Positions 34,303 through 44,200 of a DNA stretch of 64,000 nucleotides are shown one piece after another. Made by a program: the position numbers and the translations under genes. The DNA lies in the NCBI GenBank assembly GCA_037445555.1, contig JBBIKG010000006.1:62001-126000 (forward strand), read 5' to 3'. The stretch is from JAAYJT01 sp037445555. Lineage in GTDB: Bacteria; Bacteroidota; Bacteroidia; Bacteroidales; JAAYJT01. The notes below the pieces were generated by a model that had not been told where the DNA came from, searched no databases, and saw nothing but the letters and a program-made list of their open reading frames with translations. Every line of letters begins with the position of its first letter. Position 1 is the first letter of the stretch.

Positions 34303-35721
34303 TTATTTTTTGCCCCATAGCATGAACATTAAACGGGCAACTTCACTGTTCTGTGCAAAAGCTCCACGGATGGGGTCGAACTCATCCAGAAAGTTGAATA
34401 TTAATCTGCTGCCAGCTCCTCTGAGATACAACGGAACCAAGCTATTGGTATGATCGGTATGGTGCCACTGCATACCTGGCAGGTTTCCTTTGCCCAGGTT
34501 TTGTATTGGGGTGAGCACCTTGTTATCAGTCATACTGCCCCATAACAACCCTGTTTCGTGATCTGCAGTGATTATGATCAGTGTTTCGTTCCAGTTGCTG
34601 TTTTTCTCAACCCACTTCACTGTCGCTTCGATGGAATTTGTAAAATCAATGGTTTCTTCAATCGCCCTACCGCTTTGATTGTCGTGTGCAGCCCAGTCTA
34701 TGGCGCCACCCTCAACCATCAGGAAAAAGCCTTTACGGTTCTGGTTCAGGACATTCAAAGCCGCAAGCGTCATTTGCTCCAGATTGGGGATACCGGAAAC
34801 CCTGGGTGTCTGGAAAGGCGCAGCTTTTTGGTCACCGCCCCTTGCCTGCTGCAATGTGCTGTGCACCTGCGGAACTCCCAATAAGCGTTTTGGCAAACTT
34901 TCTCCCCGCGCCATGGCAGCAAACCTAGTGCTATCGGTAACAAGGGTCCAGGCATCAGGTTTACCATCACCGTTAACATCACGCAAAGGGGTGATTTTTC
35001 CAGCAATGCTAACTGCAGAGGGGGCGGGATGGCTCTTAAGCTGGGTCCAAAGTTCGTTGCCACCGACATATTTGAAATCACTTGTGGTAGGTTTGCCGTC
35101 GTTGTCATAATCCGGATTTCCTGTTCCGGCGATGACGTCGAGCCTCCCGCGAATTATCATGCTTTGGCCAATCTGATCGTAATTATTTCTGAATTCATTG
35201 TGTGTGGCAAAACTCGCCGGGGTGGCATGACTGAACATCACTGTTGATACAACCCCTGCAGCTTTACCCAGCGATTTAGCATAATCGGAAATATGCAACA
35301 GCGTATCGCCCAGGATACCCATACCAATTGACCCGCGATATGTCTTAAAGCCAGTTGAGAGTGTAGTCCCACCGGCACCCGAATCTGTAGCATCTGATTT
35401 TAATGATAACGGATCATTCCACGCTGCATGCGGGTTGTATCCTGTGGCGAAGTCAAGTTTGTTGTCGCGTTTACGAGTCACCGCCGGATAGGTTGATTGG
35501 GCCGTTTGAATCCAGGAGTTCGACTGAAAGATAAACTTGTTCTTTTCACCAAACTTAAAATAGCTCGAAGCTTCGAGATGGTTAAATCCCATACCATCGC
35601 CAATGAAAATAATGATGTTTTTGGGTGCCGTATTGGCCTTATCTCTGGCCGTTGCGAATGGCATTGTGATGAAAAACAATCCAATAAGTGAGAGGTGCCT
35701 GAGGGATGCGAGAGGTTTCAT
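34303..35721 (-). CDS. Alkaline phosphatase, PhoA-type
   Basis: A 472-residue exported phosphomonoesterase with a signal peptide (MKPLASLRHLSLIGLFFI). Metal and nucleophile motifs are in order: IFIGDGMG (D42), ATDSGAGGTT (nucleophile S114), GGAIDWAAHD, ADHETG and HHTDHTNS. The nucleophile context DSGAGG differs from the DSAASA of E. coli PhoA, as in many distant homologs. It likely releases phosphate from organic esters in the periplasm. No Pho box can be recognised upstream. The ATG at 35721 is preferred over one 30 nt further upstream because it starts the signal peptide. Confidence 0.92.
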   Translation of the reverse strand: MKPLASLRHLSLIGLFFITMPFATARDKANTAPKNIIIFIGDGMGFNHLEASSYFKFGEKNKFIFQSNSWIQTAQSTYPAVTRKRDNKLDFATGYNPHAAWNDPLSLKSDATDSGAGGTTLSTGFKTYRGSIGMGILGDTLLHISDYAKSLGKAAGVVSTVMFSHATPASFATHNEFRNNYDQIGQSMIIRGRLDVIAGTGNPDYDNDGKPTTSDFKYVGGNELWTQLKSHPAPSAVSIAGKITPLRDVNGDGKPDAWTLVTDSTRFAAMARGESLPKRLLGVPQVHSTLQQARGGDQKAAPFQTPRVSGIPNLEQMTLAALNVLNQNRKGFFLMVEGGAIDWAAHDNQSGRAIEETIDFTNSIEATVKWVEKNSNWNETLIIITADHETGLLWGSMTDNKVLTPIQNLGKGNLPGMQWHHTDHTNSLVPLYLRGAGSRLIFNFLDEFDPIRGAFAQNSEVARLMFMLWGKK

Positions 35722-35872
35722 GTGAATAGATTTTGCTTTGCAAAGAAACAATCTTTTTCGAATAAGGTTTGATAGCTTCGCACCGAATGGCTTAACGCTT
35801 ACAAACCCGGATCAGAAGGAACCAAAAGTATCTTAAGTCTTGAAACAGGGTGCTCATTAATAGGTAATGTAG

Positions 35873-35880
35873 TACTTTTG
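35873..35880 (+). promoter_or_regulatory. Predicted -7 box of hydG
   Basis: TACTTTTG matches TAnnTTTG and lies 24 nt before the hydG ATG. No TTG is found at 19-nt spacing. It supports hydG starting its own transcript. Confidence 0.4.
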
Positions 35881-35904
35881 TATGGATAATTATGACATCG
35901 AACC

Positions 35905-37335
35905 ATGAAATTCACTCCCGAGAAATGCCGTATAAGGGATCAGCGGATGAAACCCTTCATCGACGCTGAAGAGATATGGGATATTCTGAATAAGACTATC
36001 TCAACCCCTGAGCGCGTGCAGTCGGTGATAGCCAAATCGCTTGATAAAAAGCGCCTTACTCTTGAAGAAACCGCAGTGCTGATCAACGCTAAGGATTATT
36101 CACTGATTGAAGAGATCAAGCAGGGGGCACGTTTGCTGAAACAGAAAGTTTACGGCAACCGTATTGTGCTGTTTGCCCCGCTATACATTGGCAACAAATG
36201 CACCAATAATTGCCAGTATTGCGGCTATCGGGTTTCTAACCGGAAAGTGAAGAGAACTACGCTCGACGATATGCAGTTGGTGCAGGAAGTTGAAGCACTC
36301 GAGGAAAATGGCCAGAAGAGGCTTATTCTGGTGTACGGGGAACATCCAGATTACTCAGCTGAGTATATAGCCCACACCGTACGTATTGTGTATAGTGTGA
36401 AGAAAGGTAACGGTGAGATCAGGCGGGTAAATATCAATGCCGCACCCCTAGATATTGATGGCTTCAGGCTTGTAAAAGATTCCGGCATCGGCACCTATCA
36501 GATTTTTCAGGAAACCTATCATCCCGAAATGTATTCGGTATATCACCTGGGTGGGGCTAAACGTAATTACGAGTGGCGGCTCACTGCTCTTGACCGCGCG
36601 CAAGAGGCCGGACTCGACGATGTTGGGATAGGTGCGCTTTTCGGGCTTTATGACTGGAGGTTTGAGGTGATGAGTCTGGTTAGGCATACCAACCACCTTG
36701 AGGCTTGTTATAATGTGGGACCACATACTATTTCATTTCCCCGCATACAGCATGCATCCGAACTGGATATCAACAAAAAATATCTGGTCAGCGATGAGGA
36801 TTTTGTTAAGCTAGTTGCTATTCTGCGTCTGGCGGTACCATACACGGGTATGATACTCACAGCGCGGGAGCCTGCTCATATCCGAAAAGAGGTGATGCAG
36901 TTTGGAGTGTCGCAGATTGACGGAGGAACGAAAATTGAGATCGGCAGCTATGCTGATACAAAATCGGAGCAGGATATTGATCACGAACAGTTCCAGATTA
37001 ACGATACTCGCTCGCTGAATGAAATCATTGATGAATTGTTAGCAAACGGATATCTGCCGTCGTTTTGCACAGCCTGCTACCGGCTTGGGCGCACCGGAGA
37101 GCATTTTATGGAATTCTCGGTTCCGGGATTCATTAAGCGCTTCTGTTCGCCGAATGCCATACTCACACTGGCCGAATATCTTACAGATTATGCTCCTGAG
37201 AATACCATAGTCAGAGGCTGGGCGGTTATCGAAGAAAATATTCGTGCTCTCGAACAAGAAAATGCGCAAACGACACGTGAACTTCGTAAACGCCTGGAAG
37301 CCATAAAGCTGGGGAAACGCGATATGTATTTCTGA
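35905..37335 (+). CDS. hydG: [FeFe]-hydrogenase maturase HydG
   Basis: HydG is a radical-SAM tyrosine lyase that splits tyrosine into p-cresol and CO/CN- and builds the iron-carbonyl-cyanide unit for the [FeFe]-hydrogenase H-cluster. The 476-residue protein has the radical-SAM cysteines C99, C103, C106 (CTNNCQYC, CX3CX2C). It also has the HydG-specific C-terminal cluster motif C388, C391, C414 (CX2CX22C), which separates it from ThiH. Length is full. Two small TM1266-like genes follow after 31 and 17 nt. HydE, HydF and the hydrogenase itself are not in this window. An internal ATG at 35947 is an alternative start. Confidence 0.95.
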   Translation: MKFTPEKCRIRDQRMKPFIDAEEIWDILNKTISTPERVQSVIAKSLDKKRLTLEETAVLINAKDYSLIEEIKQGARLLKQKVYGNRIVLFAPLYIGNKCTNNCQYCGYRVSNRKVKRTTLDDMQLVQEVEALEENGQKRLILVYGEHPDYSAEYIAHTVRIVYSVKKGNGEIRRVNINAAPLDIDGFRLVKDSGIGTYQIFQETYHPEMYSVYHLGGAKRNYEWRLTALDRAQEAGLDDVGIGALFGLYDWRFEVMSLVRHTNHLEACYNVGPHTISFPRIQHASELDINKKYLVSDEDFVKLVAILRLAVPYTGMILTAREPAHIRKEVMQFGVSQIDGGTKIEIGSYADTKSEQDIDHEQFQINDTRSLNEIIDELLANGYLPSFCTACYRLGRTGEHFMEFSVPGFIKRFCSPNAILTLAEYLTDYAPENTIVRGWAVIEENIRALEQENAQTTRELRKRLEAIKLGKRDMYF

Positions 37336-37366
37336 TTTTTTTCAGAAACCTAATAGAAAAAACACC

Positions 37367-37624
37367 ATGAAACAAGCCATGATTGTCGGCCTACTGATAG
37401 CAGACAGAATAAAGGAAAGCGGCCGCACACAAAATATTCTAAGCAAGTATGCACACCTGATCCGCTCACGAATGGGCTTTCACGAAGTCACTTCAGAGGT
37501 ATGTAGCCGGGTGGGTATCATCATGCTGCAATTAACAGGCCAGCCATCCGAATGGAAAAAAATGCTGGATGAGCTTAAGGCTGTCGGCGGCCTGGAGGTG
37601 AAAACAATGTCCTTTGAATTGTAA
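37367..37624 (+). CDS. TM1266-like putative iron-only hydrogenase system regulator
   Basis: An 85-residue protein of the small ACT/NikR-C-like family often called iron-only hydrogenase system regulator (TM1266 type). The strand-helix pattern fits: an opening strand MIVGLLIADR, a helix RTQNILSKYAHLIRSRMGFHEV, then a strand with VGIIMLQLTG and a helix EWKKMLDELKAV. It lacks a DNA-binding domain, so a regulatory role is by association with hydrogenase genes. It is 31 nt after hydG and is a paralog of the next gene. Confidence 0.75.
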   Translation: MKQAMIVGLLIADRIKESGRTQNILSKYAHLIRSRMGFHEVTSEVCSRVGIIMLQLTGQPSEWKKMLDELKAVGGLEVKTMSFEL

Positions 37625-37641
37625 CTGAAAATCATCCGTTT

Positions 37642-37902
37642 ATGAAGGAACTGACAATCTTAGGTGTGTACCTTGAACAACGGCACAAGAATTCTGCTTC
37701 GGTTCAAAATGTGTTGACCAAGTTCGGCTGCAACATCAAAACTCGCGTTGGTCTCCATGATATACTATCTGAGGAAGGCGAAACGACCGGGCTAATTTTA
37801 CTTGAGTTGACCGGTGATACGCAGGATCTGCAGAAGCTTGAGAATGAGCTTCTGAAAATCGATCATGTGCAGGTGAGAAAGATGAGATTTGCTGTCGGCT
37901 AA
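37642..37902 (+). CDS. Second TM1266-like small protein
   Basis: An 86-residue paralog of the preceding gene, 17 nt downstream. Shared features include an N-terminal strand (TILGVYLEQRH), a helix with SVQNVLTKFGCNIKTRVGLHD, a TTGLILLELTG strand and a final helix QKLENELLKI. Both align over their whole length without gaps in my reading. The pair could form a heteromer with a ligand site between subunits, as ACT domains do; this is inference. It is more acidic around residue 44-48 (EEGE) than its neighbour. Confidence 0.75.
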   Translation: MKELTILGVYLEQRHKNSASVQNVLTKFGCNIKTRVGLHDILSEEGETTGLILLELTGDTQDLQKLENELLKIDHVQVRKMRFAVG

Positions 37903-37912
37903 CTTACACCAT

Positions 37913-39181
37913 TTAACGAATAAGGTGCACCGCGCCTTTGTAAGTATCCGTCTTGAAAAGCCCCATGGCGTTAAGCGAATAGAAGTAAACGCCATCACTC
38001 AACGTTCCGCCGTCCCAGTCGTGGCGATAATCGCTGCTCAAGAACACCTTGCGGCCCCAGCGGTTAAAAATCAACAGCTCTAATTTGACGTACTCGGTAG
38101 TAATAACCTTATCTTTTTTGTCGTCGAGGGTGATTTTGAAATAGTCGTTGGCACCATCGCCATTGGGAGTAAACACATTGGGAATAAATATTTTAGCCTC
38201 ACGTATCGGGATGGAATGTTTGATTGTGGTATCACAACCAAATTCGTTGGTAATGGTTAGAGTCACATCATACTTTTGCCCGCCTTTTTCTGCAAACTCC
38301 TTTACTTTGTCGTAGACATGGTAGGTTTTAACGGATGATGTGACCAGTGAATCGCCATCGCCGAAATTCCATCTATATCGAGTGATGAAAGGGGTGGATT
38401 TATTTTCGGCCTCAAATATTACTTGCGGGTTGGAGAGGAATACCGTGTCAGGGGTGGCTTTGATTTCAACCGTGTTTAACTTGCGCGTTTTTACGAAAAA
38501 CACTGTGTCGGCGATGCAGGAATTGGCATCGGTGATGCGCAGGCGGTACTGGACACCGGTTCCGAGGTTGCGCGCAATACTATCGCTCAGTACCTGTAAA
38601 GGGCTGCCAATCCATTGATACGAATAGGGAGGAGTACCGCCGCTGATTGTAGCCCTTACACTTGCCTCGAAGCTGCCGGGACAAACTTCGGCTGGAAGCT
38701 GGCTGAGAACAATACGGGTCCGCGGAAAAAGGGTAATACCTCCATTGATGAAGCTGGCACTAATCGAACCTCCATCCAGCCAGAAACTGCTTCTTGCCAG
38801 ATTCCAGGTAAGCGATGTGGGCTGTTTCTGAACCTTGAAGGTCATTTCAATCAGTCGCCCTGAGTGAAAATCAAGCGCTGCGCCTTTTCTAAACGTTAAC
38901 CGGACAGAGCCGGTTTCCTGATCGATGTTGAACCGGAGGCCCAAGAGGTTTGGATGCAGATAGGTGTACCCAAGATATGTCAAGGCAGACGGATTGTAAG
39001 AAAACACAATCTGGAACGTATCAACCCTGGACAGGTTCTGATAGGATACCGGGATGCTTATGTTGGTTTCCTGGCATACACTGAAAGTAGGAAGACTGAC
39101 GGAAGCTTGCCCGAACAACACAAGAGGTGCACCAGTTGAAAGCAAAAGGCCTAGAAAAATCAGGTAATTTTTCCGAAACAT
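37913..39181 (-). CDS. T9SS type B cargo with cohesin-like and PKD domains
   Basis: A 422-residue exported protein. A signal peptide ends near FGQAS. A cohesin-like domain follows (about 30-140; YNPSALTYLG, VRLTFRKGAALDF). Then come a SprB-like/adhesin repeat (SGGTPPYSYQWIG), a PKD-like domain (YRWNFGDGDSLV) and the type B gliding-motility C-terminal domain (IFIPNVFTPNGDGANDYFKI to the end). It should be exported by T9SS and act in adhesion, perhaps binding glycans or a partner protein. It ends 10 nt from the TM1266-like gene, tail to tail. No enzyme domain is present. Confidence 0.85.
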   Translation of the reverse strand: MFRKNYLIFLGLLLSTGAPLVLFGQASVSLPTFSVCQETNISIPVSYQNLSRVDTFQIVFSYNPSALTYLGYTYLHPNLLGLRFNIDQETGSVRLTFRKGAALDFHSGRLIEMTFKVQKQPTSLTWNLARSSFWLDGGSISASFINGGITLFPRTRIVLSQLPAEVCPGSFEASVRATISGGTPPYSYQWIGSPLQVLSDSIARNLGTGVQYRLRITDANSCIADTVFFVKTRKLNTVEIKATPDTVFLSNPQVIFEAENKSTPFITRYRWNFGDGDSLVTSSVKTYHVYDKVKEFAEKGGQKYDVTLTITNEFGCDTTIKHSIPIREAKIFIPNVFTPNGDGANDYFKITLDDKKDKVITTEYVKLELLIFNRWGRKVFLSSDYRHDWDGGTLSDGVYFYSLNAMGLFKTDTYKGAVHLIR

Positions 39182-39347
39182 GAATGAGTGGAGTTTAGAA
39201 TCAATATTAGCACTTCAAAATTGCCGGCGAAAGTAGTGATTATTTGTTGTTAGGTTTAATCAGGAAAACGTAATTTCACGGGCTTTGGTATGCAAAGCTT
39301 AATTATGCCTCGGGAAAAATCCAGTATGTTCTTGCCCTCAATACTTA

Positions 39348-40274
39348 CTAAAAAGGACTCAACATACCTTTACCACGGAAAATATTCACAGTTTGAAGAA
39401 TAAGCCAGGTAAGTACAACATTTGCCATCGACAGCAGGGTGGCAAACATAAAAAGTGCTATGGACACGCCCGTAAACCGCATAACCTGTTCCAACCAATG
39501 CCGTATGCCGGTTTTAGATATCACCCAGGTACCGATATCTGTATTCAACATATTGCCTGATAGAATAATGATTGCATTGATGATAAACAGGATGAGGAAA
39601 ATAATCAAAAAACCATTTATGGTGATTTTTATATCACTGTAGCTCAATTCCATATGAGAGGAAATTGCTATTGAAAAATAAAGAAAAAGCCAAAACAGCC
39701 ATGAGCCGTAATTTACGGGACTGACAATGGATTTAAATATAGTAAGAACACTGTTTTTAAGTATGTCTGAAATGAGATTAATATTAGTAAGATCGGCGCT
39801 GGCCAGTTGTGCTCCATAGAATTCAATCTGAGAAAACGACTGCCTTATGCCAGGTACCAGATAATACATCGCCAGATAGATGGTAACAGCGCCGAAAATG
39901 ATCGGGCCAATACCAATAAAGAAATTTCCAATCCTATGGTAAGGATTTTTTGTGTTGTAGCTGTGCTTAACATACCCAAGGCTGCCGTCTTTAGGCCGGG
40001 GTTCATAGAGTTTTATTTTTTCGATTTTGTGAAAAAACAGAAGACAAAATATTGCATGACCCACTTCATGTACCGGGGTACCTATCCATCCGGTAGCCGC
40101 CATATCGAGCCACGACCCGGTCGTTTTGCTGTACATTCTACGGGTTGAGCGGGCAAACAAATGTAGCAGTGTACCAAAAACGAAATATAGACCAAATACA
40201 CTAAGTAGCTGACTCACTGTCAGAAAAGATGCAGTTTTCAGAAATTCAAGGATAATGCCTAGGATTTTTTCCAT
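39348..40274 (-). CDS. Membrane metallopeptidase-like protein, HEVGH motif
   Basis: A 308-residue integral membrane protein. The zinc motif H69-E-V-G-H73 lies in TGWIGTPVHEVGHAIFCLLF, at the end of a membrane-adjacent loop. A second conserved-looking segment NFFIGIGPIIFGAV fits the pattern of M50-like intramembrane peptidases, where a G-P-rich helix supplies the third ligand or the lining. Helices follow at about 130-150, 200-240 and 265-295. Proteolytic activity is inferred; a catalytically dead relative is possible. It faces the patatin gene, 68 nt apart, head to head. Confidence 0.65.
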   Translation of the reverse strand: MEKILGIILEFLKTASFLTVSQLLSVFGLYFVFGTLLHLFARSTRRMYSKTTGSWLDMAATGWIGTPVHEVGHAIFCLLFFHKIEKIKLYEPRPKDGSLGYVKHSYNTKNPYHRIGNFFIGIGPIIFGAVTIYLAMYYLVPGIRQSFSQIEFYGAQLASADLTNINLISDILKNSVLTIFKSIVSPVNYGSWLFWLFLYFSIAISSHMELSYSDIKITINGFLIIFLILFIINAIIILSGNMLNTDIGTWVISKTGIRHWLEQVMRFTGVSIALFMFATLLSMANVVLTWLILQTVNIFRGKGMLSPF

Positions 40275-40290
40275 ATATTCAGGGGACTAT

Positions 40291-40320
40291 TTGTATAGTG
40301 ATGAATTTGTCGTATTTTTA
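40291..40320 (+). promoter_or_regulatory. Predicted promoter of the patatin gene
   Basis: TTG (40291-40293), exactly 19 nt, then TATTTTTA (40313-40320), seven of eight positions of TAnnTTTG. The start of transcription falls about 17 nt before the ATG at 40343. An in-frame ATG at 40298 lies inside the promoter and is therefore unlikely to be used. Confidence 0.55.
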
Positions 40321-40342
40321 TGAATGCCCAATTCTGATAATT

Positions 40343-41113
40343 ATGGAACAAAAATATAAAATCGGCATTGCCTTCAGCGGAGGTGGTGCCCGAGGCATTG
40401 CTCATCTGGGAGTATTAGATGCTATGCACGACCGGGGAATTGAACCACAGGTAATTGCCGGAACGAGTATGGGAGCTATTGTAGGATGCTTTTATGCGGC
40501 TGGGTATACACCCAAAGAAATACTAGAAGAAATTAAGAAAGAAAAAATAACCAAATTTCTCTCTTGGAAAGTACCTGGCGATGGGCTTCTTGATCTGGAG
40601 AATATGGAGCAACTACTGCGTTCAAAAATACCAACTGATGACTTTTCAGCTCTCAGGAAGCCTCTTTATGTGGCTGTTTCCAACTTAAACTCCGGCGAAT
40701 ACGAAATCATTCACTCAGGACCACTTTTTAAATTTATCATAGCTTCGGCTTCGATTCCCATCGTGTTTAAACCTATACTCATAGATGGCAATCTCTACGT
40801 GGACGGAGGCTTATTAAGAAACCTGCCAGCAAAAGAATTACGTGGCATATCCGAAAAGATTATCGGAGTCAACGTAAATCTTTCAGCGCCAATGAAACGC
40901 ATCAGTGGAATAAAACAAATTGCCGAACGATGTCTCAGGCTTGGCATTGAAAGTAACATGCGCGAGGACCTGGAGGCTTGTGATTTGGTTATCAGGCCAT
41001 TGACCGTACATAAATTCAATACCTTCGATTTTAGAAAGGCTGATGCCATATACCAGGTTGGATATGAGGCGATGGCCAAGACAATTGATGCTAACCAGCT
41101 TTCTTTTGCGTAA
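40343..41113 (+). CDS. Patatin-like phospholipase family protein
   Basis: A 256-residue cytosolic or membrane-associated serine esterase of the patatin/RssA group. The oxyanion loop GGGARGIAHLG (13-23), the nucleophile elbow GTSMG (S42) and the DGG motif with D154 form the Ser-Asp dyad. Its short length fits the RssA-like type, without the outer-membrane barrel seen in some patatins. Substrates could be phospholipids or acylglycerols. The start at 40343 is supported by the promoter position. Its 3' end converges on the Asp-box protein gene across a strong hairpin. Confidence 0.92.
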   Translation: MEQKYKIGIAFSGGGARGIAHLGVLDAMHDRGIEPQVIAGTSMGAIVGCFYAAGYTPKEILEEIKKEKITKFLSWKVPGDGLLDLENMEQLLRSKIPTDDFSALRKPLYVAVSNLNSGEYEIIHSGPLFKFIIASASIPIVFKPILIDGNLYVDGGLLRNLPAKELRGISEKIIGVNVNLSAPMKRISGIKQIAERCLRLGIESNMREDLEACDLVIRPLTVHKFNTFDFRKADAIYQVGYEAMAKTIDANQLSFA

Positions 41114-41139
41114 TTCTCCAACCTAGAAATGCGTTAAAA

Positions 41140-41178
41140 TGTTGGCGGCTTCGCACTCAATGAGCGAAGCCGCCAACA
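41140..41178. terminator. Hairpin between convergent genes
   Basis: A perfect 15-bp stem (41140-41154 with 41164-41178, core GGCGGCTTCGC) closes a 9-nt loop. It lies between the patatin gene and the Asp-box protein gene, and probably ends transcription from both sides. The tail is only moderately T-rich, so the stem strength is the main evidence. Confidence 0.7.
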
Positions 41179-41202
41179 GCAAATGTATTTTTATAGTGAG
41201 GA

Positions 41203-44200
41203 TTACCTCAGTTTAGGCAGTCTTCCGGGAGTGTATGGTGCATAGAGTTCATCAAGCTTGCTCTCGACCTTTTTAATTACATCTGCAATACTCTGGATCT
41301 CAGATATGATACCTGTCATCGATTCTTTTACTATGCTGTAGTTTGACTTCATCGTTTGTGTGGGATTGCTGGAAGATGTCCAGAGTGAAGCAGTGATGGC
41401 TCCCATGCGGTGACTGATTGAAGCCTGCTCGGGGGGTACTTCCTCAGCACTGGCCTGCGCTCGTGTGCCACTGAATTTGAACTCGATATCCAGAATATCG
41501 TTACCAAGTTTACGTGATTGGGTTATGAGTTCCGATGGTGCCTCAGTCATATTTTGTAACGTCTGCCGTATCGCTTCGTTCCTGCTTTTCAATTCGGCCA
41601 GGTAACGCTGCGATCCCTCGGTAACCCTGCGTAAATCGGCAACATTGCTAATGAAATCGGTGAGTTCCTCGCGGTTTTGCGCTGGCAACGTGGTGTTGTT
41701 AAGAACCACCGTCCTAAAGTTAACTTCGTCAGTAGAGGCTATCACCTTGTTGTTGTGCACCAATTCCATCTTCACCGAATAATTGCCGGGAAGTATCATG
41801 GCACCATCCGCATTGGCAGCTATACCCCTACCTGTGCCCCTTTCCGAAGGCATAAAAGCTGGGTTGTCATATCGCAAACGCCAGTTTATTCTATTCATGC
41901 CCTGCTTCGGAGTTTCATACAGTTTCCTGACCACTTCGCCTTTGTCATCACGGATAGTGAATAATAGATAGGGCGCTACCTCGCGTTCCTCAGCGTCGAG
42001 TATGTCTTTTGTAGGTTGCGGAATAGGCAGGCTCTTTTCAAAAAGATCCTTTTCTTTCCTTAAACGTTCCTGTTTCAGGGTACGAGGAATATCTTTCAGA
42101 TAATATGTAAAGATGGCACCAAAAGGCGGGTTAGGTGCAGTGTAAAAAGTATGACCTGAACCGGTGCTACCACCAGCTTCCAAATACATTAGCGCATTTT
42201 TTACCGGGAAAAGAATGGCTTTGTTTTCCTTCAGTGCAGCGGTTGTAATCTTTCGCAGCGGGCTGTAATCATCAAGGATATAAAATCCGCGCCCAAACGT
42301 GGCAATCACCAGGTCATTTTCACCTTCATGAATAGTTATATCGCGAACTGCTATATCGGGCAAACCCGAATTTAACCTTACCCAGGTTTTTCCACCATCC
42401 ACGCTCAGATAAAAGCTAAACTCTGTTCCCACAAACAGAAGGTCGGGGTTGACAAAGTCCTGTGCGATGGTATGAACTGTTTCGTTGGGCAGGTTGGCTG
42501 CAATGGTTGTCCAGGTGCGTCCCTTGTCAGCGCTTTTAAGGAGATAGGGTTTGAAATCATCACGTTTGATATTGTTAAATGAGGCATAAACAACATTTTC
42601 ATCAAACCGCGATGGCAATATGTCACTCACATAGGTGTACTCAGGTACGCCGGCGAAGCTGCTGGCTTTAAACCAGGTATTACCGTCGTCTTCGGTAATT
42701 TGGATCAGCCCGTCATCGGTTCCCACAAAAAGCAATCCTTTCTTCAGTGGCGATTCGGCAAGTGAGACGATGGTACCCCATTGGGAGGTGGAAACATTCT
42801 TCATTACGGCATTCGACGGCCAGTACTTGTCCATGATCTTAAACTGATTCCGGTCTTCGCCACGCGTCAGATCGGGGCTGATCACATCCCAGCTATCACC
42901 TCGGTCGTCGCTTCTGAAAAGCCTTTCTGCACCCATATACAACCGTGTAGGCATATGGTGGCTCAAAATAAACGGGGCATCCCAGTTCCACTTATAGGTA
43001 AGTTCACCTTTTCGCGGCTCCGGCCTTATTCTGACTCTCTCAGCCGAGCGTTTGTCGTAGCGGGAGATATTTCCATACTGATATGCCGAATAAACAATGT
43101 CGGGGTTACCTTTTTCTATGGCCTGCCAAAAGCCATCGCCGCCCAGTGTCACTATCCATTCACAACTACTTACACCTTCGCGGGTGGTATTTCGGGAAGG
43201 TCCTCCCTGGCTGTTATTGTCCTGAGTACCACCATAAACCCAATAGAAGGGTTTGGTATCATCCACGTTTACTCTGTAGAATTGCGTAACAGGCAGGTTC
43301 GTTTTGTGAATGAAGGTTTGCCCGTCGTCCCAGGTTTCATAGATTCCACCGTCACCTCCTATCATCCAGTGCCGCGTGTTGCGGGGGTCAATCCAGAAAG
43401 CATGGTCGTCCACATGACGCTGGGAAGTGCTGAGGTTGTTCCAGGTTTTGCCTCCATCATAGGTTACCTTAGATACCACGTCCATTGAAAACACCTTGTC
43501 CGGATTAACCGGATCGCAGAAAATGACATTGTAGTATTGCCCGCTGGCATTGTAACTGCTCATCTTTTCGAAGGAAGCGCCCCTGTCGGTGCTTCGGAAA
43601 AAGCCGCCGTTGTCATCAGCAGCCTCTGCTATGATATAAATGATGTCGGGATTTACTGGCGAAACCGCGATTCCCATTCCACCCACGTGTCCTGAAGGCA
43701 GTCCCCTGGTGAGTTTCTGCCAGGATTTTCCGGCATCAATGCTTTTATAAACGGCTGATTCAGGTCCGCCTCCAATCTTTCCCCAGACATGTCTTCGGCG
43801 CTGCTCACTTGTTGCAAACAACACATCGGGATTACGCGGATCAAACACTACATTATTTATACCGGTATTTTCACTTACGTTGAGAATTTTTTCCCAAGTC
43901 TTCCCGCCGTCTGTTGTTTTGTAGAGGCCACGATCGCCTCCAGGGCCCCATGCACTTCCTTCGGCAGCCACATACACAATGTTCGAATTGCGGGGGTCAA
44001 TAAGGATCTCGCCAATCTGGCGGGAGTTTTTTAGCCCCATGTTTTTCCAGCTTTTTCCACCATCGTCGGTTTTGTAAACGCCATTGCCGTAACCCAGCGC
44101 CCGTTGATGATTATTCTCACCCGTGCCTGCCCATACAACAAAGGGATTGTTAGGATCCATGGTAATGGCGCCAATCGCATACACCCCGTAGTTATCAAAT

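Noticed and set aside
42781..43488. 235-residue open frame on the plus strand opposite the Asp-box gene
   Set aside because: It is antisense to a repeat-rich protein with clear Asp-box motifs and has no recognisable features of its own.
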